A stretch of DNA of 64,000 nt from Erysipelothrix urinaevulpis. Lineage in GTDB: Bacteria > Bacillota_I > Bacilli_A > Erysipelotrichales > Erysipelotrichaceae. The position numbers were made by a program, and so were the translations under genes. Under the pieces are notes generated by a model. The model made no database searches. It was not told where the DNA came from and saw only the letters and a list, made by a program, of their open reading frames with translations. The stretch covers positions 338,274-402,273 of the forward strand of contig NZ_WTTB01000001.1 of NCBI RefSeq assembly GCF_009828835.1, in the 5' to 3' direction. Shown piece after piece: positions 26,817 to 37,371 of this stretch; the stretch's first letter is position 1; every line of letters begins with the position of its first letter.

Positions 26817-27272
26817 ATGAAAAAATTAGTCAGTGTTTTAATTGTCTTGTTGTTGATAACAGCTTGTTCAACAACCAAGAAACCCGAAGAAGAAGTGAAA
26901 GTTCCTGAAGAAAGTGAAACAATCGCAACAACTGAGGATGAAAAAGAAAACGAAGTAGAAGAACCAAAAGAAGAAGAAAAAGAAGAACCAAAAAAAGAAG
27001 AAACTGAAAAACTAACAGAAACCCCAAAGGTTATGAGTCGTGATGAATTTATTGTTTCGACATTTTCTAAATATGGTTATAATGCCGATTTAGGAAACTT
27101 CAGAATTAATAACCAAGGTCCCAAAAAAGTTGTTGCAATCTACAAACAACCTGTTTCAAAGGGACGACCAATTATAAATAAAATGGTCTTCCTTGCTGAT
27201 GATTCTAACGGTAATCATGAACTGCTCTTTGTCATGGTTAACAATCAAGTTAAATTTGGCAATGATCAATAA
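26817..27272 (+). CDS. Small lipoprotein with Glu/Lys-rich linker
   Basis: 151 residues. Signal peptide ends in LLITAC (lipid-anchored Cys17). Residues ~20-75 are very acidic with Lys/Pro repeats, probably a disordered spacer across the wall. The C-terminal ~70 residues form a compact domain (SRDEFIVSTFSKYGYNADLGNFRIN) that I do not recognise. It is single, with its own terminator, and stands between the TetR operon and a galactose-type regulator. Confidence 0.8.
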   Translation: MKKLVSVLIVLLLITACSTTKKPEEEVKVPEESETIATTEDEKENEVEEPKEEEKEEPKKEETEKLTETPKVMSRDEFIVSTFSKYGYNADLGNFRINNQGPKKVVAIYKQPVSKGRPIINKMVFLADDSNGNHELLFVMVNNQVKFGNDQ

Positions 27273-28406
<1,134 letters not shown>

Positions 28407-28477
28407 AAATTAAGTTTATCAGGTGTTATAAGTGTTGAAAGTTGTGATAACAAATGTTAGAAAGTAGGATAATCACT

Positions 28478-29053
28478 ATGGAAGGTAGACCAGATTTGAA
28501 AATTGGATTAAATGCAGAAGAGTTTAGAAAGTATTACTATTTAAAAAAAGAATTGGTTAGTTTTTGCAAAGACAATGGTCTTTCTACTTCTGGGGGTAAG
28601 TTGGAAATAACTGATAGGATATATAATTATTTAGACTCAGGAATCAAACGAAATCATCAATCTCATTTAAAAACAAAAACTTTTGTTCCCGATAATTTAG
28701 ATTTAACAACTAAAATCGAGGATAATATCAAATGTTCTGAATTTCATCGAGCATTTTTCAAAAAACATTTAGGAGAAACGTTCTCATTTAATGTTGTCTT
28801 TCAAAAATGGCTTAAAGAGAATTCAGGCAGGACTTATGCAGAGGCATGTGAAGCATATAAAAGAATTAAAGAAGAAAAGAAAGTAACAAAGACAAAAATT
28901 GATCGACAGTTTGAATATAATACTTATATAAGAGATTTTTTTGAGAATAACAAAGGTAAAACTCTACAAGAGGCAATACAATGTTGGAAATATAAGAAGG
29001 GTCTTTCGGGTCATAATAAATATGAAAAGGATGATTTAATAGTACTAGAGTGA
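28478..29053 (+). CDS. SAP-domain protein with C-terminal DUF6434-like domain
   Basis: 191 residues from the ATG at 28478, which has AAAGTAGGAT upstream. The N-terminal SAP-like fold (YLKKELVSFCKDNGLSTSGGKLEITDRIYNYL, ~18-48) is a putative nucleic-acid-binding helix pair. The central and C-terminal regions hold two similar stretches (EFHRAFFKKHLGETFSFNVVFQKWLKEN and TYIRDFFENNKGKTLQEAIQCWKYKK), suggesting an internal duplication of a small helical domain. Related proteins are uncharacterised. It appears monocistronic. Confidence 0.75.
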   Translation: MEGRPDLKIGLNAEEFRKYYYLKKELVSFCKDNGLSTSGGKLEITDRIYNYLDSGIKRNHQSHLKTKTFVPDNLDLTTKIEDNIKCSEFHRAFFKKHLGETFSFNVVFQKWLKENSGRTYAEACEAYKRIKEEKKVTKTKIDRQFEYNTYIRDFFENNKGKTLQEAIQCWKYKKGLSGHNKYEKDDLIVLE

Positions 29054-29103
29054 AATGAGTACGTATTTTATTATCTATAAATAAATGTTAACAAATATTT
29101 TTT

Positions 29104-29132
29104 GAAACCAAACTAAATTTGGTTTTTTTTAT
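29104..29132 (+). terminator. Rho-independent terminator after the SAP gene
   Basis: Arms AAACCAAA and TTTGGTTT around a short loop, followed by TTTTTT. Confidence 0.75.
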
Positions 29133-29310
29133 ATTGACCAAACGATTACTCATTGCTTGAGTGATCTTTAAACAGCTTTGGTTCAAACCTATGGAATGGG
29201 TGATATGTTTACTTCATTTATGGGACACTTCATGCTTGACACCTAAGCTTCCTTTTATTATAGTAAAAGAAAGGTAAAAATTTAGTAAAATAGATAGGTG
29301 GAAATGAAAA

Positions 29311-30474
29311 ATGATAAAAAACGAACTAGAGAAAAAATTTGAGACAGTGTTTCAAAAAAAAGCTGAAGCGACATATTTTGCACCAGGAAGAATAAATTTA
29401 ATCGGTGAACATATTGATTACCATGGTGGGAAAGTATTACCTGCCGCGATAAGTATTGGAACTTACGGTGTTGTCAAGAAAAGAGAGGATAACCTTATTC
29501 AATTTTATTCTGCAAACTTCGAGGGTGAAGGAATATATCAATTTACATTACCAGTTGGTGAGTATGATAAAAAAGATAGTTGGACAAATTATACAAAAGG
29601 AATCATAAAAATTTTAGATGATGCAGGGTATAGTTTAAGTCATGGATTTGATTTATTAGTCTACGGAAACATTCCCTATGGATCAGGTTTATCCAGCAGC
29701 GCATCGCTGGAAGTGCTCATGGCATGGATATTAAAAGAATTGTATAACTTTGATTATAGTCGTGTAGATACAGCTATTTATACCAAACAATCAGAAAATG
29801 ACTATGTTGGAGTTAATTGTGGAATCATGGATCAATTTGCCGTTGCAATGGGGAAAGTAAACCAAGCGATGTTGTTAGATACTAATGATCTCAGTTACGA
29901 ATATGTCCCCATTGAATTAACAGATAGTAGTATTTTAATTATGAATTCAAATAGAAAACGCGGCCTTGAAGACTCGTTATATAACCAAAGAAGAACTGAA
30001 TCAGAACAAGCCTTCGAACTTATTAATTCAACGCTAAAAAAAGAGTATTTAAGTGATTTTACACTTGATGAACTTTATGAAAATAAAGAAATGATTTCAG
30101 ATGAATTACTTTATCGAAGAGCCCATCATGTTGTTAGTGAAAACGTAAGAACAATGGAGGCAGTGCAAGCACTTAAAAACAACGATCTTATTGAATTTGG
30201 GAACTTACTAAATCAAAGCCATGCTTCATTAAAAAACGATTACGAAGTCAGCAGTTTAGAACTTGATCTTTTAGTCGAAACAGTTCAAAATCTAGAAGGT
30301 GTTTACGGTGCACGAATGACAGGAGCAGGTTTTGGTGGATGTGCAATTGCTCTTGTAGAGAATAGTCAACTTGAAAAAGTAAGTGAAATTGTTAAAAGGG
30401 TATATAAAGAAAATACCGAATATGAAGCAGACACATATGTTGCAGAAATATATAATGGGGTACAAAAAATATAA
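29311..30474 (+). CDS. galK: Galactokinase
   Basis: 387 residues, normal length. GRINLIGEHIDYHGG (~27-41) is the galactokinase signature, YGSGLSSSASLEV (~128-140) the GHMP ATP-binding loop, NCGIMDQFAVAMG (~170-182) carries the catalytic Asp, and GARMTGAGFGGC (~331-342) is motif 3. It phosphorylates alpha-D-galactose at C1. It is convergent with galM and downstream of a GalR-like regulator gene; galT and galE are not in the window. Confidence 0.96.
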   Translation: MIKNELEKKFETVFQKKAEATYFAPGRINLIGEHIDYHGGKVLPAAISIGTYGVVKKREDNLIQFYSANFEGEGIYQFTLPVGEYDKKDSWTNYTKGIIKILDDAGYSLSHGFDLLVYGNIPYGSGLSSSASLEVLMAWILKELYNFDYSRVDTAIYTKQSENDYVGVNCGIMDQFAVAMGKVNQAMLLDTNDLSYEYVPIELTDSSILIMNSNRKRGLEDSLYNQRRTESEQAFELINSTLKKEYLSDFTLDELYENKEMISDELLYRRAHHVVSENVRTMEAVQALKNNDLIEFGNLLNQSHASLKNDYEVSSLELDLLVETVQNLEGVYGARMTGAGFGGCAIALVENSQLEKVSEIVKRVYKENTEYEADTYVAEIYNGVQKI

Positions 30475-30512
30475 AATAAAAGCAGCTTATCTCAAGCTGC
30501 TTTTATTTTATA
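30473..30512. terminator. Bidirectional terminator between galK and galM
   Basis: Long stem AAAATAAAAGCAGCTT / AAGCTGCTTTTATTTT with a five-base loop, A/T tracts on both sides. Confidence 0.88.
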
Positions 30513-31430
30513 TTTAATTGTTTGTCGATACGGGTTATCTAATGTATGAATTTGATTGTAGCCAAGATTGATACCATTGGGTAAACCTTGAGGCTCAATC
30601 GCAATCATTTCATGATTTTTTGCCAAACCATATTGCTTAAATTCATAAGACTTTTCAAAGAAATTTGCGAAGTAGATTACAGCGAAGTTTTCAGTGGATG
30701 AAATTTCTAAAGAGATATCCTTCATTGGACTAACTAAAGTAATCGGGTAATCATTAATCTTATAGGGATGGTCAATATGGCGAGTGATCTTAAACTGCGG
30801 GTGATCTTTGGATAAATGATCACAGATTTGACGTGTTTGATTAAAATCAAACACAGACTCAGTCGCAAATGAGTTCTCATTTGTGGGAACATTACTCGAA
30901 TCTAAGGTCGATACAAAATGACTGTTAATGGTCAAATGGTGATCAGCAATTGTTTTTGATTGACCTAAATTAAAGTAAGTGTGTTGAGTCATATTGATTA
31001 ATGTAGGTTCATGTGGAATGGCTTGAATGTCAATGGTAAGTGTATCATTCGATAGTTTGTAGTCAACCGAATAATTAACATCTTCATGGACAAGTGTTGC
31101 TTGTAGCCATCCATCCTTCATTTTAGTAATTTTGAAAGTTTGAAATGACACGCCACTGCTTCCACCATGCAAATGATTTGAACCTTGATTTTTATCTAAT
31201 TTAATGACATCTCCATTATATTGATACCTTGCATCCTTAACACGACCCGCATGGGGACCAACCAAGGCATTTAGATAATAACCATTGTTTTGATAATCAT
31301 CAAGCGAGACAAATTGTCTTGTTAAATCTATCCATTGTCCACTAACAAGTCGTTTTAGACTATAAATTGTACAACCATAATCTAAGAGTTCAAGTTCCAA
31401 AACATCATTCTTAATTTTATATACATTCAC
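30492..31430 (-). CDS. galM: Aldose 1-epimerase (mutarotase)
   Basis: 312 residues. Family signatures: ALVGPHAGRVKDARY (Arg ligand), NHLHGGSSGV (~80-89; catalytic His), MTQHTYFNLGQS (~147-158; second His) and IEPQGLPNG near the C-terminus, with Glu as base. It interconverts alpha and beta galactose, supplying galK's substrate. It is shorter than E. coli GalM (346), as in Gram-positive forms. Confidence 0.93.
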   Translation of the reverse strand: MNVYKIKNDVLELELLDYGCTIYSLKRLVSGQWIDLTRQFVSLDDYQNNGYYLNALVGPHAGRVKDARYQYNGDVIKLDKNQGSNHLHGGSSGVSFQTFKITKMKDGWLQATLVHEDVNYSVDYKLSNDTLTIDIQAIPHEPTLINMTQHTYFNLGQSKTIADHHLTINSHFVSTLDSSNVPTNENSFATESVFDFNQTRQICDHLSKDHPQFKITRHIDHPYKINDYPITLVSPMKDISLEISSTENFAVIYFANFFEKSYEFKQYGLAKNHEMIAIEPQGLPNGINLGYNQIHTLDNPYRQTIKYKIKAA

Positions 31431-31551
31431 TATGGTTTCACCTCTTGTTTATTTTATCATAAATAAGAAAGGATAATTAAGACAAACTAGAAATTATAAT
31501 GGCATCATTTAGAATGATTGGGAAAAGCGATGAATGTCATTATGGTTTTGC

Positions 31552-31599
31552 TTTACAAACATCTTAAGCATGCTATAATGAAAATGGAAAACGTTTTCT
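31552..31599 (+). promoter_or_regulatory. glgP promoter and LacI-type operator (maltodextrin regulon)
   Basis: TTTACA (31552-31557), 16 bases, TATAAT (31574-31579), then GGAAAACGTTTTCT (31586-31599), differing from the malQ and importer operators at one base. The operator covers the expected transcription start. Confidence 0.7.
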
Positions 31600-31610
31600 A
31601 AGGAGGAAAT

Positions 31611-33851
31611 ATGGAAAAGAAAATATTAGATTATCTAACACTAGATTTAGATACATGTACTACGGATGAATTATATAATGAAGTGCTTTCGATGACAAAA
31701 GAAATGTCAAAAATTAAAAAAGAAGTGACCGGAGAACGCACAGTTTATTACATGTCAGCTGAATTTTTAATTGGAAAGTTACTCAGTAATAATTTAATGA
31801 ATTTAGGAATTTATGACGAGCTAGAATCTATTCTTGTTAAACATGGCCGCTCAATAACGGAATTAGAAGATTATGAACCTGAACCATCATTGGGGAATGG
31901 TGGACTTGGACGTTTAGCAGCTTGTTTCTTAGATTCAATTGCGACTCTTGGAATTAAAGGTGAAGGACTTGGTTTGCTATATCACTTCGGTTTATTTAAA
32001 CAAGTCTTTCAAAATAATCAACAAACCGAGCATAAAGATGCCTGGTTGGATCGACCATCTTGGGCAATGCCAACAGATTTTAAAACAACATTTAAAATTG
32101 GTGATGTTGATGTCGTAAGTCGAATGTATAAAATTGATGTACTTGGCTATAATGAGTATAAAATACCGTTGAATTTGTTTGATCTAGAGTCTGTTGATGA
32201 AAAGCTTGTGAGTGACGGCATTCGTTTCGATCAAGAAAAATTAGAGAGTAACCTCACCCTTTTCCTTTATCCTGATGATTCAAATGAAAAAGGACTTCGA
32301 TTACGGTTTGCGCAACAATTTTTCATGGTTAAAAGTGGATTAGCGTGGATTTTAGAAAATCACAAAAACCACTTGGAAGATCTTGATAAACATGCAGTGA
32401 TTCAGATTAATGACACCCATCCAGCAATGGCCATTGTTCTTTTATACCAAGCGTTATTGAAGCATGGGATAACGAACGATAAAGCATTAAAAATTGTTGA
32501 AAATACATTTGCTTACACCAATCATACAATTTTAGCAGAAGCGCTTGAAAAATGGCCTATTCATTATTTTGAAAGTGTTGATCATTCTCTTGTTCCTCTC
32601 CTTCATGAACTTAATGAAAAAGCAAAATCAAGAAGCAATGATTCTAAAACATTAATTATCGATGAACAAGGTCTTGTCCACATGGCTGCCTTATCGATTC
32701 ATTTCAGTCATAGTACTAATGGTGTTGCTGCATTACATACGGATATCTTAAAGAACACTGAATTAAAACATTTTTATGACTTGTATCCTGATAAATTTAA
32801 TAACAAGACGAATGGTATTACGTTTAGACGCTGGTTGCAATTTTCAAATCCAGAATTAACTAAATACATTGAATCTCTCATAGGATCAGAATTTAAGGAA
32901 AACGCAATGGAATTAGAGAAACTAAGTCAGTTTGCAGAAGATAACACTGTACAAAAAGAAATAGAAAATATTAAATATATGAATAAAAAACGACTTGCGG
33001 AGTTTTTAAAGCGTGAACAATCAATCGAAATTAACGTTGATTCTGTCTTTGATATTCAAATCAAACGACTCCACGAGTATAAACGTCAACAGATGAATTT
33101 ACTTTATGCGATTGATATGGTCGAAGAAATTCGTTCAGGTAAGATTCCATCGAGACCTCTAACAATGTTTTTTGGATCAAAAGCTGCTCCTGCATATACA
33201 CTAGCAAAAGATATTATTCATGCTTTGTTAGTTTTATCGAAAATCATTGATAATGATCCAATTGTTTCACCTCATTTAAAAATTGTATTTGTTGAAAATT
33301 ATAATGTAACCAAAGCTGAGTATTTGATCCCAGCCTGTGATATTTCGGAACAAATATCTTTAGCAAGTAAAGAAGCAAGTGGAACTGGTAATATGAAATT
33401 TATGCTTAATGGTGCATTAACGTTAGGAACTTTGGATGGAGCAAACGTTGAAATATCAGAACTTGTTGGTTCTGAAAATATTTATATTTTTGGTGAGTCT
33501 AGTGAAACTGTTATTGCTCATTATGAACATGAAGATTATGTCTCAAAAGTTTACTATGAAGATAATGTGAGAATTAAAAGAGCTTGTGACTTTTTAGTAA
33601 CTGAAGAAATGTTGGCTCTTGGAAATCAAACTAATTTAGATCGTCTCTATCAAGAATTGTTGAATAAAGACTGGTTTATGACTTTATTAGATCTAGAAGA
33701 CTATATCAACACAAAGAATCGAATGTTAGAAGATTATGAAGATCGAGAAGCTTGGAATACCAAGGTTATTCATAATATTGCGAAAGCAGGATTCTTTTCA
33801 AGTGACCGTACTATTGCCCAGTATAATGAAGAAATTTGGAATATCAAGTAA
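31611..33851 (+). CDS. glgP: Glycogen/maltodextrin phosphorylase
   Basis: 746 residues, slightly shorter than the ~750-810 usual. Clear GT35 motifs: PSLGNGGLGRLAACFLDS near residue 90, HKDAWLDRPSW, QINDTHPAMAI, FNNKTNGITFRRW, and the PLP-lysine region EASGTGNMKFMLNG (~588-601). The enzyme releases glucose-1-phosphate from alpha-1,4-glucans in the cytoplasm. It is under the same operator as malQ and the 37451 importer. The protein lacks a long N-terminal regulatory extension, as in maltodextrin phosphorylases. Confidence 0.96.
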   Translation: MEKKILDYLTLDLDTCTTDELYNEVLSMTKEMSKIKKEVTGERTVYYMSAEFLIGKLLSNNLMNLGIYDELESILVKHGRSITELEDYEPEPSLGNGGLGRLAACFLDSIATLGIKGEGLGLLYHFGLFKQVFQNNQQTEHKDAWLDRPSWAMPTDFKTTFKIGDVDVVSRMYKIDVLGYNEYKIPLNLFDLESVDEKLVSDGIRFDQEKLESNLTLFLYPDDSNEKGLRLRFAQQFFMVKSGLAWILENHKNHLEDLDKHAVIQINDTHPAMAIVLLYQALLKHGITNDKALKIVENTFAYTNHTILAEALEKWPIHYFESVDHSLVPLLHELNEKAKSRSNDSKTLIIDEQGLVHMAALSIHFSHSTNGVAALHTDILKNTELKHFYDLYPDKFNNKTNGITFRRWLQFSNPELTKYIESLIGSEFKENAMELEKLSQFAEDNTVQKEIENIKYMNKKRLAEFLKREQSIEINVDSVFDIQIKRLHEYKRQQMNLLYAIDMVEEIRSGKIPSRPLTMFFGSKAAPAYTLAKDIIHALLVLSKIIDNDPIVSPHLKIVFVENYNVTKAEYLIPACDISEQISLASKEASGTGNMKFMLNGALTLGTLDGANVEISELVGSENIYIFGESSETVIAHYEHEDYVSKVYYEDNVRIKRACDFLVTEEMLALGNQTNLDRLYQELLNKDWFMTLLDLEDYINTKNRMLEDYEDREAWNTKVIHNIAKAGFFSSDRTIAQYNEEIWNIK

Positions 33852-33876
33852 AAAAAGACCTACAGGTCTTTTTTTG
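33851..33876. terminator. Bidirectional terminator between glgP and creatininase gene
   Basis: Arms AAAAAAGACC and GGTCTTTTTT with a TACA loop; runs of A and T on both sides allow use from both strands. Confidence 0.85.
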
Positions 33877-34663
33877 TTAATTGTTCGTAAGAATTAATAA
33901 TTCTTTTTGATAATGTTTCAATTTGAATTTCAAAATGTTGTCTTCCTAAATCAGCGTTTGATTCTTTGACAGGTATTTCTGTACCAACTCCCAAATCTTC
34001 GATAAGCATCTTGTCGTTTTTTGATAAATCCACCAGATCAGGACAAAGGTGCATCATATATGATGTTTCATAACCTCCCGCATGATCACCATATTTTAGA
34101 GGATGTCCGTCTTCTAATGCCTCAAATTCCATGAATGCTAGAACAGGTTCAAGACCATTGTCGTGTTTGAATTGATATGCTATTTGTTTCATCATATCAT
34201 CTTGAACAGGTGGATTATGACCTGATATTAAAACGACCATTTTAATGCCGCGATCTAATAAGTTCTTAACAATGCTTCCAATATAACCAACAAGCACAGA
34301 TGTTTCTACATGATAATAATTTCCTGGCAACATAAAACCGGCAACAGCATCCATACCAATGCCAATTCCATGTCCAGCATCCCAGTGAGCATCAGCAGCA
34401 CCATAAATTGGTGGCATAACAATCCCGCCCGTTATTTTTGCACATGATTGACACAGAGCTTCAGCTTTAATCGTGTCCACGCCTAAGGGATTATGACGAC
34501 CATGCCACTCAACAGTCCCTAATGGAATGTAAGCAATTGAAGCTTGATCCAAACGAGTTAACAGTTGTCCTGGTCGTAATTTGTTGACATCAGGGTCATT
34601 AGACGTTAATGATTCCAAGGGTACATGTTTGTGAACGGTATCGCAATTATATTTTTTTTCCAT
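33860..34663 (-). CDS. Creatininase-family amidohydrolase
   Basis: 267 residues. Metal-ligand motifs of the creatininase fold are visible: GTVEWHGRHNPLGVD (~47-61), ISGHNPP (~140-146, in place of NGHGGN) and DHAGGYETSYM (~190-200). The family includes creatinine amidohydrolase, mycofactocin MftE and FAPy deformylase (ArfB-like). Here it sits divergent from malQ, with a degenerate copy of the malQ operator between them, which suggests a role in sugar or glycosylamine metabolism instead of creatinine. Specific substrate unknown. Confidence 0.85.
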   Translation of the reverse strand: MEKKYNCDTVHKHVPLESLTSNDPDVNKLRPGQLLTRLDQASIAYIPLGTVEWHGRHNPLGVDTIKAEALCQSCAKITGGIVMPPIYGAADAHWDAGHGIGIGMDAVAGFMLPGNYYHVETSVLVGYIGSIVKNLLDRGIKMVVLISGHNPPVQDDMMKQIAYQFKHDNGLEPVLAFMEFEALEDGHPLKYGDHAGGYETSYMMHLCPDLVDLSKNDKMLIEDLGVGTEIPVKESNADLGRQHFEIQIETLSKRIINSYEQLTKKDL

Positions 34664-34692
34664 TTTCTATCACCTAGATTTAGGATAGCACT

Positions 34693-34706
34693 AGAAACCG
34701 CTTTCC
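34693..34706. promoter_or_regulatory. Degenerate second operator in the creatininase/malQ intergenic region
   Basis: AGAAACCGCTTTCC, read on the minus strand as GGAAAGCGGTTTCT, matches 11 of 14 positions of AGAAAACGTTTTCT, with the central CG conserved. It lies on the creatininase side and could control that gene or allow looping with the operator at 34757. Confidence 0.4.
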
Positions 34707-34720
34707 ACAATCTTTTTTTC

Positions 34721-34772
34721 TTGCATAATAACAAAACTAGGCTATAATAGAAAGTATAGAAAACGTTTTCTA
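34721..34772 (+). promoter_or_regulatory. malQ promoter and operator
   Basis: TTGCAT (34721-34726), 16 bases, TATAAT (34743-34748), then the perfect 16-bp palindrome TAGAAAACGTTTTCTA (34757-34772), directly followed by the AGGAGG ribosome binding site. Confidence 0.75.
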
Positions 34773-34783
34773 GGAGGTTTAAG

Positions 34784-36229
34784 ATGAGAAAGTCAGGTAT
34801 ACTTTGTCCTGTGTTTTCTTTGCCGGGCACTTATGGTATTGGTGACTTTGGTAAGGATGCATATGACTTTGTCGATATATTACATCATGAAAAGGTTAAA
34901 ATTTGGCAAATCTTGCCATTAAATCCTGTTGGATTTGGCTATTCACCCTATCAACCATTTTCGTCCTATGCAGGTGATGAGATGTATGTTGATTTAGAAA
35001 ATATAGCAGAATTAAAAGATGTTGTTTTACCAGAAAAATTTGTCAACAACAAGGTAAATTATTTAGAAGCAAAGAACATTAAAGAACGTTACTTACGCCG
35101 AGCATTTTTATTGTTTGATGCGAATAATGAGAATTATCAATTGTTTACAAAGGATGCTTTTTGGTTAGATGATTATGTAAAATTTAAAGTACTTAAAATG
35201 TATAATGGCCAAAGAAGTTGGACAGAATGGGATGAGAGTGTTGAAAATTATTACTTTCCTCAAGGAGAACCTATTTCTGAAGCGGCTTATGAAATGGATT
35301 TTGAACGGTATAAACAATTTATTTTCATGAAACAATGGCACGATTTAAAAGACTATGCAAATGCTAAAGGTATTGAAATTATGGGCGATATTCCATTTTA
35401 TGTTGGTTTGGACTCAGCGGATGTTTGGGCAAATCAAGCATTGTTTGAGCTTAAAGATAAAGAACCAATTTTTGTTGCAGGGGTTCCGCCAGATTATTTT
35501 GCAAAAACAGGTCAACGTTGGGGGAACCCAATATACGACTGGCAGGCCTTGAAGGATGAAAATTACAAATTTTGGATAGACCGACTATCTTGGAATCAAG
35601 ATCTCTATGACATTATTCGCCTTGATCATTTTAGAGCATTTGATACCTATTGGAAGATTAATGCTGATTGTGAAACAGCAATTGATGGGGTATGGGAACT
35701 TGGTCCAGCTTATGATGTGTTGGACGAAATTTATCGTCAGATCCCCAATATCAATATGATTGCGGAAGATTTAGGTGATTTACGTCCAGAAGTTCACGAA
35801 CTGAGAAAACATTATCAAATGTATGGTATGAAAATTACCCAGTTTGCACTTGATGCCAACGAAAATAATAATGATTTTGATGATCATAGAACGTTGATTA
35901 TTTATACAGGAACCCATGATAATGAAACAATCGTTCAATGGTATAAAGATATAAGTAAAGAAAATAAAAGGCATGTTGACAATATTTTGAGTGAACAAAA
36001 ACTAGATGACCGACCTTTGAATCAAGCGTTAATTCAATTAAGCATGAATTCCATTGCTGATGTAGCAATCATTCCTTTGGCAGATATTTTAGGCCTTGAT
36101 AAAAAAGGAAGAATTAATACTCCAGGTACAATTGGGAGCCCGAATTGGGAATGGAAGATTGAAGACTTTGATGATACAATTAAAGAAATGAATTGGTTTT
36201 CTCAATCAATCATTGCAAGTAAAAGATAA
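34784..36229 (+). CDS. malQ: 4-alpha-glucanotransferase (amylomaltase, GH77)
   Basis: 481 residues. RKSGILCPVFSLPGTYGIGD starts the typical GH77 N-terminus; IIRLDHFRAFDTYW (~278) holds the nucleophile Asp, AEDLG (~326) the acid/base Glu and TGTHDNET (~375) the transition-state Asp. It disproportionates maltodextrins, working with glgP to convert imported or stored glucans. The stop lies within the terminator stem that follows. Confidence 0.96.
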   Translation: MRKSGILCPVFSLPGTYGIGDFGKDAYDFVDILHHEKVKIWQILPLNPVGFGYSPYQPFSSYAGDEMYVDLENIAELKDVVLPEKFVNNKVNYLEAKNIKERYLRRAFLLFDANNENYQLFTKDAFWLDDYVKFKVLKMYNGQRSWTEWDESVENYYFPQGEPISEAAYEMDFERYKQFIFMKQWHDLKDYANAKGIEIMGDIPFYVGLDSADVWANQALFELKDKEPIFVAGVPPDYFAKTGQRWGNPIYDWQALKDENYKFWIDRLSWNQDLYDIIRLDHFRAFDTYWKINADCETAIDGVWELGPAYDVLDEIYRQIPNINMIAEDLGDLRPEVHELRKHYQMYGMKITQFALDANENNNDFDDHRTLIIYTGTHDNETIVQWYKDISKENKRHVDNILSEQKLDDRPLNQALIQLSMNSIADVAIIPLADILGLDKKGRINTPGTIGSPNWEWKIEDFDDTIKEMNWFSQSIIASKR

Positions 36230-36255
36230 CTCTATTAAAATAGAGTTATCTTTTA
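36221..36255 (+). terminator. Terminator after malQ
   Basis: Arms AAAAGATAACTCTA and TAGAGTTATCTTTT with a six-base loop. The weak T tract (TTTTAC) may allow some read-through into the regulator gene that starts 22 bases later. Confidence 0.7.
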
Positions 36256-36276
36256 CTGTAGAAAGTAGGCAAATCT

Positions 36277-37272
36277 ATGTCAAATAATATTAAAGATGTT
36301 GCAAAAGAAGCGGGAGTTGCGATATCAACGGTTTCAAAAGTACTTAATAATTATCCTGGTGTCAGTGAAGCCTCGAAGAAAAAAGTATTAAAAGCTGTTC
36401 ATAAATTAAATTATACACCCAATCGGGTTGCATCTGCTCTTTCTTCAAAGACCGGTAACAGAATTGGCCTTGTTATGATTATCAATAAAAATTATCAAGC
36501 CATTGATGAATTGAATATGCAGTATTTGTTAGGGGCAATTTCTGCTGCACATAAGTTAAAAATAGAAGTAATTCCGATTTTCTCCTCTTTTTTTGAAGGA
36601 TTGAGTAAAGAAGAAACATTACAATACTTCAGTAAAAATCAAATTTCATCGCTTGTTTTATATGGGATGAGTCGAGATTATAATGTATTTCACGACATCA
36701 TTAAAGAAGAACGCTTTTCAGTGGTCGTTGTTGATGCCCCCTTTATTAACGATAAGACATCTTCAATAATGATAAATCATACAAAAGCACAATATGAAAT
36801 TGCTGAAATGGCAATTAAGGATACGTCCGCAAAGTCTATCCTCTATTTAGCAGGGGATGAAAATGGTTATGTTACCACCATGAGGATTAACGGAATAAAA
36901 GGTCTAATGGATCGCCATAATCTTACAATTGATATTGAGTATGCCGATTTTAGTGAACGACTTGCTTATACCAAAGTTTTAGCTTCAAAAAAAGCATATG
37001 ATCTTATTATCTGTGCTTCAGATTTGATGGCAATAGGGGCAATGAATGCGGCAAAAGAAAAAGGAATAAATCCGACAATTACTGGATATGATGGGATAAC
37101 GTTGCTTTCGTATATACCGACTGAAATTAAAACAGTAAAACAAAATTTCTTTCAAATATCATACGAAGCTGTTCATGAGGTCAACCAAATCAATGAAGGA
37201 AAAGAAGGAGAACCGATTTATGTCGCCTATGAAATTGGAACTCGAAAATATGAAGATATTTTTAATAATTGA
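36277..37272 (+). CDS. LacI-family regulator (MalR-like)
   Basis: 331 residues. HTH: IKDVAKEAGVAISTVSKVLNNYPGVSEASKKKVLKAV, hinge with YTPNRVASALSSK, then a periplasmic-binding-type sensor (IGLVMIINKN... LICASDLMAIGAMNAA... ITGYDGITLLSYIPTEIKTVKQ). It lies in the centre of three promoters carrying the identical CG-centred palindrome (glgP, malQ, 37451 importer), making it the best candidate for the repressor that binds them. Two other LacI proteins are near enough to be alternatives. Confidence 0.9.
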   Translation: MSNNIKDVAKEAGVAISTVSKVLNNYPGVSEASKKKVLKAVHKLNYTPNRVASALSSKTGNRIGLVMIINKNYQAIDELNMQYLLGAISAAHKLKIEVIPIFSSFFEGLSKEETLQYFSKNQISSLVLYGMSRDYNVFHDIIKEERFSVVVVDAPFINDKTSSIMINHTKAQYEIAEMAIKDTSAKSILYLAGDENGYVTTMRINGIKGLMDRHNLTIDIEYADFSERLAYTKVLASKKAYDLIICASDLMAIGAMNAAKEKGINPTITGYDGITLLSYIPTEIKTVKQNFFQISYEAVHEVNQINEGKEGEPIYVAYEIGTRKYEDIFNN

Positions 37273-37303
37273 GAATATACAAATCAAGTATATTCTTTTT
37301 TAT
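37271..37303 (+). terminator. Terminator after the LacI gene
   Basis: Arms GAGAATATAC and GTATATTCTT with a seven-base loop, then a T-rich tract. Confidence 0.75.
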
Positions 37304-37371
37304 TTAAAGCATTAGAAGTGCATATTTAGAAGTTTAATGAAAATGGGTCGATGATAATAAAAAAAGATATA

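Noticed and set aside
29160..29253. Short frame reading ALVQTYGMGDMFTSFMGHFMLDT before galK
   Set aside because: It is bounded by stops, has no start, and could be a decayed gene end or chance; too short to call.
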